Shown here piece by piece: positions 54,597 to 64,000 of a stretch of DNA of 64,000 nucleotides. Location: positions 21,000,288-21,064,287 of the forward strand of contig NC_092676.1 in NCBI RefSeq assembly GCF_964355755.1. The letters are read 5' to 3'. Under the pieces are notes generated by a model. The model saw only the letters and a program-made list of their open reading frames with translations, made no database searches and had not been told where the DNA came from. The DNA is from Antedon mediterranea (lineage: Eukaryota; Echinodermata; Crinoidea; Comatulida; Antedonidae). Numbering within the stretch: the first letter of the stretch is position 1; each line of letters opens with the position of its first letter. The position numbers were made by a program, and so were the translations under genes.

Positions 54597-56662
54597 TTAC
54601 ATTCCATATTTCAGCTTGGTATAATTTGACGACGTGTCTAATAGGCTACAAACAGGAAGTCCATGAACAGGGAACCCACAATCCTCAAATCAAATGGCAA
54701 GATTCTACTTAAGTGTGTTATAACTTTATCATTATGTAGTCCACCCTTCACAACCCAAACGACATGTCACAATATTGTACACTTTAACACATTATTATTT
54801 TTGTATTGTATATTACCTGTATGATAGATAAAACTAAGACTGAAAGGATCCTATCATTGGTCGTCCAGTGCCCACTTTGAAACAAGAAAGTGCATAAAGC
54901 CAATCATCTGAGGCAGATACTAGATGCAGTCTTTCAAGAACATGTCATTTTTTAATAGTCGAGAAAGATTATTTAGGGGGTTAGGTTTAGTATATTTAGG
55001 AAGTAGATCAGCTATCTTGCAATTCTTTATAATAACAAATATTATTATCATGATTTCTGTCTCAATTGCATAGAAAAAAAAAATAATACTCCCTTGTCCC
55101 ATCCAACTCTACTAACCGGACCAACGTTGCTTATTCGGTGATCTGACGTGAACCAGTGTTTCAACGTGGTAAATGTTTAAACCTGTTATGTATAGCAGCC
55201 TGGTAATGATGTGTATTAACATTTTATAAATATTAACGCTAAATTATAAACAATTCTCGACATTTTGCTCAGATATATACGTACCCATACCAAAACAATA
55301 TCCATTTCAAATAAAAGTGACATATTTCAAATGTGACCTGCTCTGGCAAAGTGAAACATAAGTCGAAAATTAAAATGTTTCAGATTTGTATTCTATCTGG
55401 TAGGAAATGTAATATCCTTTACAATTATACGAAACTTAATATTTAACAATATATAATATATAAGGGGATCTTGAGATATTGTACATTATGTCGAAGCATG
55501 TATAAAGAAATACAAATAACTATAATAACAATAATCGTTATTTTTATAACCTACGGTTATAAAATTAACTATTACATTTTATATACAAATAACAGTTTTG
55601 AGAAAATCATGATTGCATGTAAATTAATGTTGGTTAATCTAATTGTGTATACTTTATAAGTATCACACATTCACAAAATATGATACAACGAAATGTTTTT
55701 TTTTTTGGGTGGATATTGATTACCTTACTGTGCTATGCTATGTTAAGTACATACTTATGTTTCTTTTAAGCACTTACTTAAAATGGTAAAAAAAGGGGTA
55801 AATTAATATTTTTTACACTGAAAAATTGTATTATTCTTTAAAATAACTTAGGCCTAAACTAATGTATACATTAAATTAAGTTATATAACATTACATACCA
55901 TTTCTTGAACTACTGGATTTAAGTACATTCTTAAAAGTGTACTAAAACAATTTAAGATAGCCTTTGTGTACGGTTTATTAACCGGTCAATTGAATTATGT
56001 CGAAGCTCAATGTGTGATCTTAATTTCATTTAATCCATGTCTTGTTTTTATACTATATTTTGATAATTAAATTTTAATGAATATTATAATTATTAAGCGT
56101 TTCAGTGTACTGGTATTAAACGGCCCGGTTTTGGCCATGAAATAGGCATACTAATAAAAAAATAACGGATATTATGAACTCAAAGGTCCTTAACCTAATA
56201 AACGGCTTGTTAAACCTATAAAACATGGTAAAGATCAGAGACTTTAATAAACATTTTATCTGCACTCTGGCGGCCCACTGTTCAATTTTACTTTAGGCTG
56301 TATTTGTTTATTTTTTTCTCCTTTTTAAACATGTTTATTGAAAATTTCTCTGCTCATGTATTCTGGTAAATGTTGCAGTTTAGCATAATTAATAATGCCA
56401 ACAATTAATAGAAACTGTGTCGGACGACGGGGGGGGGGGGGGGGGGGGGCGGGGGGGGGGGGGGCTGCCAGAGAGAGAGAGACCTGGGAAACTTATTGAA
56501 TACTGCGCATGTGCCGTACGATATTGCCTCATTTAACAACAGCCCAGATTCTGCAGGCAGAGAGGCGGTCTAGCTTGTACCAAAAGAACTTGTGTTATAA
56601 GTTCTTTGCTTGTACGTGATCTTGACTGGTCGTTGTCTCGGAAACTGGGCTAGATTTTAAGG
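54597..56662. other. Intergenic region between the receptor and oxidoreductase genes
   Basis: AT-rich with no recognised coding exon. Small reading frames at 54920-55102 and 55471-55659 have random-like composition. The proximal promoter of the oxidoreductase gene probably lies between about 56480 and 56660. Confidence 0.5.
56429..56464. repeat. Homopolymer G tract (G21-C-G14)
   Basis: 36 bases of G with a single C, followed by (GA)n, about 200 bp upstream of the oxidoreductase start codon. It could form a G-quadruplex. Length may be unreliable, because such runs are error-prone in sequencing. Confidence 0.85.
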
Positions 56663-59600
56663 ATGGCAAGTGCACGGTAATGTTTTGTTTATTTAATAAT
56701 GAACGGTATGACTATGATGGATGTCCCTACTACTACTAGCCTAGAGGCTAGACTAGGCCTAAAGTAATACTATTTATTAGAAGTAGGGCCTACTAACTAC
56801 TCTAGCTAGCTAGGCCAGGCCTACTAGGCCTAGCTAATAATATTAATGATAATAAGTAGGCCTAGCTAGGCCCCTAGGCCTAGGTCGATTTACCGCCTAG
56901 GCCTACTACCTATGCCCTACCTAGGCAAGTAGTAGAATCTGTCTACAAATAGAGGTAGGCCTAGCGAAGTCTACTAGGGCTAGGCCTAGAAACTAGCTCT
57001 TCCTTCCTAGCTAAGCTTAACTAGAAGCCAGCTATCCTAGCTATAGGCTAGTATTACTAGAAGAAGCCAGTTTTCAACCGTATGTAATTCCCGGTATTAA
57101 CTATTAATGGTATTTTCAAATTCAAGAGACAATATTAATTATTATTATATTAATTTCAGAAAATAGAATTCGTCCTATTTATTTATGCAGTACCAAATAA
57201 AAATGAAGGCAATTTGTAAGAAATTAGTAGCATATACCACTTTTCATTTTATGCCTAACGTCCAGAGTTGTTCAAGAATTATAATTAGGTATGTAAAAAC
57301 TGCATTTCAAACTTTAAAAAAGACCTTATTTCCTGATTTCACATCCTTTTTACTATAAATATAATATATATAGTATAGATTTGTCAGCTAAAGTCACTAG
57401 ATAGTAGTAGTGGGTGTTTTGGGAAGTACTGTTTGCAGTTTTCCTGGATTTGAGTAACGTTGTTTATTTTTTATAACTTACAACTTCATTATTATTATAT
57501 TATTTACAGGGATTACCACATCGTTCCTGTAGAGGAAGCTAGATCTTTCATACAAAGATGTATGGTGGCAACAGGGACGAGGGAGTCACATGCTAACGAT
57601 TTAGCAGAGGTTTTAGTAACAGCTGATCACCGTGGTCATTATAGTCATGGAATGAATAGGCTTGGTATGTGAAATTAAAATTAGGTGAAGTGATTTGCCT
57701 AACGGTGGGACCCCTTGTTCGATAATAATTAAGCTGCTTTATGATGATGTCAGGACAGTGGAACTGCTTGCTAAAACACAAACTGCATTTTTCTGGCCAA
57801 TAGTGTATTGTCCGTAACCATCAATACACATACCTAATTATGTGGTACAGTAAATCAAATGCAATTACTTATTATTACAGTAATAATTGTATTAATTTTG
57901 TACATTGCTATGTTTGGCTAATCTTCCCTTACATCGCTCTGGTCCTCACATCAGTCATGTGCCACCTTAGCCTCGGGGAATGTCTTTATCTGCTAGAATT
58001 GCCCCAAACACATGTAAACTATCTAGCCAGTTCTACTTCAACTTCAAAACCCTGCATACAAGTCTTGTCTACCATCAATTGAAATCTTACCAGGTCAAGG
58101 TTTACAACAAAACCTTTACTTTTGTATAAAATTGTCCTTTATTTAAATCACAATATATTTATCTTAAGAGAGATAAAAGAAATATTTGAAATTGAATATG
58201 ATTCAATTGAGCAGTTGGCTGACAATAGTATATGCTGTGATTTTTTTTCCATTTTATTGTATCAAGCTGAATATCATTTTTTAATGATTTTTGATTTAAT
58301 TTATTTTATTATTATTTGTATTTTCAATCAGATATGTATGTCAATGATATAAAAAATGGAATCACAGTCAGCGATAAGGATCCAGTTATCTTAAAGGAAA
58401 CGGCAGCAACAGCCTGGGTTGAGGGAAACAACGTCTTGGGACCGGTCGTTGGTAAATTCTGTACAGATATTGCAATCAAGAAGGCAAAGGAGGCTGGTAT
58501 TGGATGGGTAGTGGCCAAAGGTTTGCACTGCTTTGTGCTGTAAATATATGCTGGGATGTAAGGCAGTTCATAATAACATACCACTGTACAGTAATACTGT
58601 ATTTACTTAATACAGTGGCAGATCCAAGACTTTTAAATAGTTTAAGTAGGGGTGTCTGTGTCTAGAAATTGTAAAATTAAGTGCATTTTGGATCCACCCA
58701 TGACCTATTGTACCCAATACCAACTTAGCTAAAATATCGGGTTGATTTTGTTGTACAGTAAGTATCAACACATCCTTGTAGTGTTCTCCCAATATTAGAA
58801 ATCAAGTCTGGCAAATTGTCTATCAAACTTACAAAATATAGCCTTTGATTTGGTCTATGTGTATAATGGCTAGGCCTAACCTACAACTACTTGATAAGTA
58901 TTAGGTTATGTATAATTTTCTTCTTATACTTTTTTATTACCGATTAGAGCCAATTTAGTCCGGCAAATCTTACTGGCAAAACCTGCTTTGGTAGACTACC
59001 CTTATCTCTTTTTGAACAGTGAGTTTTGTGTACCAATTTGTATTTTCTGCCAAAGTAATAAAATAATCACTGTCGGGCCTGACGCTTTTTTTTACTATTG
59101 ACATTTAATGTAAAAACTACAATTTAAGTATATACACTGGGTACACTTCATCTTTTAGGTAGTAACCACTACAGTATAGCAGGTTGGTATGCATTAAAGG
59201 CTATGCAAGAAGGTTTAATCGGAATGTCTTTTACAAACACGTCACCGCTAGTAACTCCAACCCGTGCACAAAAGGTAAGGGCAGATATTGTAGTTAATAC
59301 TTATTCAGGCAGCTGGAAATCCAACATTAATATGCAGTAGGTTTACCACCAGATTATGATTAATTTTACACAGAATTATAAAATGTGGATATAAGCCAAC
59401 ACACTGCATATTTGTTCTCAGCCAAAATCAATTAAAAACAAATACTATTTCAACCATCAACCAAGAGGGTAACCCTTACAGTTTGGGCCAGTGGCTTAAC
59501 TGATATTCAGCGGCCCTCTTTATTAAAATTAAAATACATTACAAACAATAATATTAACAATAATAATTAACAAGCAATCATCAAAACTCATATATATATA

Positions 59601-62600
59601 TATATATAAAATATAACATTAAATTAGGAAAATCAGTATCAATATTATATAATATAAAATCAAATAATGTAGTAACAAATAAATCAATAGGTCAAAAGTT
59701 TAAAATATACCTTTTCAACTTAAGTATATTTTCAATTTTGCCTCAGTGGATTCTTATTCTAACAGTTTCATTTCATTATTTTTTTGGTCTATTTAAGTAT
59801 ATACAAAACAAAAAAAACTGATATAATACTGCACATACTTTTACAATACCAATGCAATTTATTATTTAATTTTTATCAAGTTATCAAAATAGAATAAAGT
59901 CATTGAGATTTTATTATATTATTGCTTATAATTACATATTGCCTAATTAATTTAATTTTGAGTACACATAATATTTTCAAATTGCTGTCTTTGTAATAAT
60001 TTCAACTTGATGAAATGATATAAAATCTTAAATAATATATTCAGCCGTCACTTGGAACAAATCCTATAGCGTGTGGAGCACCAGCGAAAGATGATGATGG
60101 CTTTGTTTTGGACATGGCAACTTCAGCAGTGGCTTTAGGAAAGGTACAGTAGTGAATTTATATATTTTAAATTAAACGTACTAATCTGCCCGCATTACTT
60201 TTTGCCAGTGTTTTAAGGCAGAAATTATTTTCAATGAAAAGAATTTTAAAGATAGCTGACATATTTTGTAACTGAACCTAACCCTGAAAAATATTCTCTA
60301 GCAGATATTAAAAAAACAAAGAAACCAATGGCACTGAACTCAGAGCTTGAAATCCAGCCTAACCATTCACTGGCTTCAGATATCTTAGTTTTCTAGACAC
60401 CCTCTCAGAAAGGCTATTGTTATAGTTTCATTTATGTCCATGCTTATATAGCGCCCTCTATAAGGATATATGTCACAACTATGCTCATAACTATACTTTT
60501 TTTTACCATTATTTCTTAATAGATTGAGTTGAATGATCGTAAAGGCATCCCAATTCCAGATGGATGGGGCTCTGATGCCAGTGGAAAGGTACAGTAATTT
60601 TCCCTATAATCCATAATATTTAAACAAAAATTAATAAAAATTCTCCATTTCAATTATTCAAATTAATTTTTTTGAACTTTAAAAACTTGATTTACTCACA
60701 ATGAAAATAGTGTCATAGCATTGTATACTATAAAAAAAAACACATTAATGTATTTACTGTACTAAGATCTTATTTTAATATTTTATATAATATTTTTTAG
60801 GTATCTAATGATTCCAAAGCAGTTTTGAGTGGAGGAGGTTTAATGCCGCTAGGAGGTACAGAGATGTGCAGTGGTTATAAGGTACAAGTACTTCAAATTG
60901 ACCCTAATTTATGTAAATTTTAGCTATTTTATCTTTATGGAAAAACGTATATATTAATTAAATAATAATACCAATCACTTTTCACAAAATTAGTATTTCT
61001 ATTACAAATAGTTACCTCTTCATCAAATTAAATTGATTGATATTGTAATTTGAGCCATTTTGCTTGAAGGAAAGTGGTATATAATTATACATAAGAAAAT
61101 GCTATTTCTATTACAAATAGTTACCCATTATACGAGGTCATTGATAACCCTATCCTATCTAATATTACAAACAATTTTAGCACTAATTTTTTTCTTAAAG
61201 GGCTTGTATAATTGTTTAAAAAAATAGAAATGTAAACCATTTTGGTTGGAATAAGTTCCTCTAGATGCTATAATGTTTAAGCATATCAGTGGACTGTGTC
61301 TTGAATTTGCTAATCTTTTCCATTTACACATTATTTCCTAGGGTTATGGATTGGGAATGATGGTGGAACTATTTTGTGGCATTCTTGGCGGAGCAAACTA
61401 TGGTCCAAACATTAGGAAATGGAAATCGTCTAGTGAAGTGGCAAATCTGGCAAGTTTTATAATGCTTTTGTTTTAGGTGACCCACTTAATTTAATGCTTT
61501 AGTTAATAATTACACTTATAGGGCACTTACTTTCTATCATGTGACCAACAATCATCCAATCAAATGACTGGATTCTATTTACGTGTTATATATTTGTGCC
61601 TAATGCATTTTTCTCAAATTCTTTTCTATGAAAGGCTCTGAAACCTTATAATTGATCGAAATGACACTTTACAATTAATTTCACTCTTCCCTGGCTATAT
61701 TAAATATTTTAATGAACACTGTAGTTAAGATGATCGTTTGATCATTTCAATGTGATTGTTCGGTGGAGCTATTGTATTTAGTGGAAAAGGGCAATACACA
61801 GATACATTGTTAACAATTTTATGATTTTGTGTTTGAAAAACTGCTTTATTTTTTTTATAGGGACAATGTTTTGTAGCCATTAATCCAGAGGCCTTCGCTC
61901 CAGGCTTTCCAGACAGAATGCAATCTTTTATTGATGACTTTCGTAATTTACCGGCAGTGAGTAATTAGTTTTTTAAATTATTTAATTAATTATAAAAAAT
62001 TAAATGTTTTGTTGTATTAATAATAATAATAATAAATTTGGACTTTTAAGTGCATAATGCATAAAGCCTTTATGCACTTCACATGAAAATAAAAGTAATC
62101 CATGAAATAAATAAAATAAAAAGGCTATTTTAATGTAATTCTTCATTTTGTTAATTTCTAGGCTGAAGGTGAAACAGAAGTGCTTGTGGCTGGAGATCCA
62201 GAGAGAAAACACATTGATAAAGTGAAGAAAGATGGAGGCTTATCTTATCACAAAAATCTTATTGAACACATTGTAAGTATACAGTGTATTTTATATATAT
62301 ATAGCCGAGAATGTTAAAAAGTCGCTATCCAATCGAGTTTGAACAATACCATGAAAGCCCCAGTGGTCTAATGGTTAGGACATCTGCATATCAAGCAGGC
62401 GGTCCGAGTTCGAGTCTCGGTAGGGGCGACTTTTTCTCATTCTCACAGATTTCCTCATCTTTATCGTTTCAAATTAATTAATTAAATTTCAGTATATCAC
62501 CGGGCGGTTTAGAATTAATGTTCTTTGCCTGATGTGTTTATATATATATATATATGTATATCAATAAGCTTCACCATTGTTTGACATACCGCGTTCTACT

Positions 62601-62858
62601 ATTTTGTGTCATTTATTCCTGGGCAGGGTGCAGGAGGCAAGTGTAATTTTTGTCCATATTTTCTTCAGTCTTCTTCTTTTTACTTTCGCTAGAGCTAGTT
62701 TTGCAGGTGCATTTATTTAGTTTAATTTAGGTTTACTTTTAGAAGGCATTTTTCATCCAAGTTTAAATGCTAGCTATCTTATAATTTCTCTCTGATTTTG
62801 TTTACAGAACACACTTGCCAACAGTCTTAATGTTGAGCCAATAAAGACCATAGATTAA
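56663..62858 (+). CDS. Malate/L-lactate dehydrogenase family (Ldh2/Mdh2 type) oxidoreductase, 361 residues
   Basis: Eleven coding exons in phase: 56663-56676, 57510-57664, 58332-58520, 59159-59274, 60045-60143, 60523-60588, 60801-60881, 61342-61449, 61861-61956, 62162-62272, 62808-62858; 1086 nt. Family marks in order: VPVEEARSF; the active-site [13 protein letters not shown] with its conserved His; [48 protein letters not shown]; and [20 protein letters not shown]. The length agrees with the roughly 350-residue family, which uses NAD(P)H with a non-Rossmann fold to interconvert 2-hydroxy and 2-keto acids. The exact substrate (malate, lactate, sulfolactate, diketogulonate) cannot be told from sequence. 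There is no clear transit peptide (MASARDYHI), so it is probably cytosolic. Intron 8 uses a GC donor (CTG-GCAAGT). Confidence 0.93.
56735..57060. repeat. AGGCCT/CTAG palindrome cluster in intron 1
   Basis: A continuous run of overlapping TAGGCCTAG, CTAGCTAGG and CCTAGGCCTA motifs directly after the first coding exon of the oxidoreductase gene. It parallels 24120-24620 upstream of the RPS10 coding exons. Confidence 0.55.
62357..62428 (+). tRNA. tRNA-like sequence, anticodon loop ATATCAA (would be AUC), probable pseudogene or SINE head
   Basis: 72 nt fold as a cloverleaf. Acceptor GCCCCAG/TAGGGGC has one A-A mismatch and a G-U pair; the D arm is GTC/GAC. The anticodon stem is TCTGC/GCAGG with loop ATATCAA; the variable loop is CGGT. 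The T arm is CCGAG/CTCGG with TTCGAGT; the discriminator base is G. A box TGGTCTAATGG and B box GAGTTCGAGTC are good. A T5 pol III terminator follows (62431-62435). The anticodon AUC (Asp) is abnormal, because Asp tRNAs use GUC. It lies in intron 10 of the oxidoreductase gene. Confidence 0.6.
62501..62575. repeat. Repeat box plus TA tract, copy of 38643-38712
   Basis: CCGGGCGGTTTAGAATTAAT, GTTCTTTGCCTGATGTG and a (TA)n run match the box at 38.65 kb. Intronic, about 75 bp after the tRNA-like sequence. Confidence 0.5.
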
Positions 62859-64000
62859 TAGCAGAGTTTTATTAGTAATTGAGTATGTATACAAAGGTTT
62901 TATACTTTTTATAATTCGTTTTACTAATTTTACTTGATATTTACAAGTATCAATAATAATAATAATGTTACTGTATGTCAACAATAATATCAATAAATAT
63001 TTAAAAAAATCAGATTATATATTACATTAATTTGATTGTTAACATTTAGATGAAAAAAATTAATAATATTATGCAACTGGGCTTTCATTATGGTATTTTC
63101 AAAGAGGCTAATGCGGTCATTGTTTTATGTTATGCTACCGTTACTATCTATTTTCCAGTAAACAGATGTCTTAAAAATATAAATCTATTAGGTGCTGCTT
63201 CTCTAACTGCAGTTTACCCGTCCATATCTAGGCTGTATCATGTTTATATCATATAAGTGTTTTGGTGGGTGTAGTATTTTCCTGCTTTAAAACAAATTAA
63301 TTATATTTTTGCATAACATTTTACCCACGCAATGAAAGTTATTTTAATTTAACGTTGGTTTTAAGATGTAATCATGTAAAGATAATGAAGTATTATTTTA
63401 AATCATGATCTAACATATATATTTTTAAATTGCTAAATTGTATTAACTTATAGTGTAAATACAGATATCAATAAACAATTATTCATAAATCCATAAGCTG
63501 ATTCTGTATTATGATGTAGACATTAGCGTATTCTGTTAGAAAAGCAACACTGACAGATTCCCTCTGCCTCTAGGTTATTTTGTACTTTTGTCTAGAAAAT
63601 GTGCAATTCAACACACTTGTAATTTTGTATATTTACAATGTACAATATCCACTTTACTATAGATGGTCCAACAAACAGTCCCCAACTCTTTTGAGTCGTG
63701 TTTCGTTTTTTTCTGTGTTTACAAAGATCGACCGCCTTTCTGAACGATGATGGCAGAATATAGGCTCTTTCTCATAAATGTTAATTCCTTACTGTACATC
63801 TTATTTAGATAAAGTAAAACAATTGAAAATGATAACACTTCACAAATCATTTTTTCCAAACAAATTTATTTGGTAAATAAGAGCAGCCTAGCAACCCTTG
63901 CTAGAAATTAAAATTTAAAAAATTTGCATAATAAGCTGAAAATTTTCAAGATATTGCCCCACCCCTCCCAGTACTTTGCAACAACATTTATTTTAGACTA
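62859..64000 (+). other. 3' flank of the oxidoreductase gene
   Basis: Probable 3' UTR. AATAAA hexamers are at 62992-62997 and 63470-63475, either of which could end the transcript. The rest is AT-rich, and no further gene was seen to the window end. The frame at 63050-63256 has no recognisable features. Confidence 0.5.

Overview
The window is a piece of an animal nuclear genome, AT-rich and intron-rich. Domain content (a TNF-receptor-like/ZU5/UPA/death-domain receptor pair, a sushi plus immunoglobulin secreted protein), a BEL/Pao retrotransposon, many short foldback elements and the very frequent palindrome AGGCCT (often TAGGCCTAC) suggest an invertebrate deuterostome, probably an echinoderm. 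That assignment is an inference. No bacterial-style operons, CRISPR arrays or ribosome binding sites apply.

Layout. (1) 178-6218 (+): 3' part of a secreted CCP/Ig protein ending in two D-x-x-G-x-G-x-x-x-D-Y-C-R type modules. (2) 7842-22406 (+): a 15-exon gene for a TBC-domain Rab GAP of 857 residues with an acidic repeat N-terminus and a basic C-terminal tail. (3) 24745-27179 (+): ribosomal protein S10 (RPS10); its second intron holds a monomer of a hammerhead-ribozyme repeat. (4) 27.2-30.8 kb: no gene seen. (5) 30829-35298 and 49713-54596 (both +): two paralogous seven-exon receptor genes with signal peptide, one TNFR-type cysteine-rich domain, one membrane helix, ZU5, UPA and death domain. 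The upstream copy has lost the splice acceptor of its fifth coding exon; the downstream copy is open throughout. (6) 35.3-49.7 kb, between the receptors: a mosaic of direct and inverted repeats, relics of the receptor 5' flank, a tandem hammerhead-ribozyme (retrozyme-like) repeat, and a 7.1-kb BEL/Pao element on the minus strand with apparently identical 491-bp LTRs and a 5-bp target duplication. (7) 56663-62858 (+): an 11-exon gene for an Ldh2/Mdh2-family NAD(P)-dependent oxidoreductase, with a tRNA-like sequence in its tenth intron.

Genes were reconstructed by joining GT-AG (two GC-AG) introns so that every phase matches. Within each gene the coding exons sum to a whole number of codons, which is internal support for the models. 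The five loci are independent transcription units.

The most unusual items are: three copies of a repeat carrying a recognisable type I hammerhead ribozyme (one inside the RPS10 intron, two in a tandem array with 275 nt between predicted cleavage sites); the TNFR-CRD/ZU5/UPA/death receptor pair, whose intracellular exons are almost identical while ectodomain and membrane exons differ strongly; and the single-base acceptor defect that should remove the death domain from one copy. Every identity or similarity statement was read by eye; no search or folding program was run.
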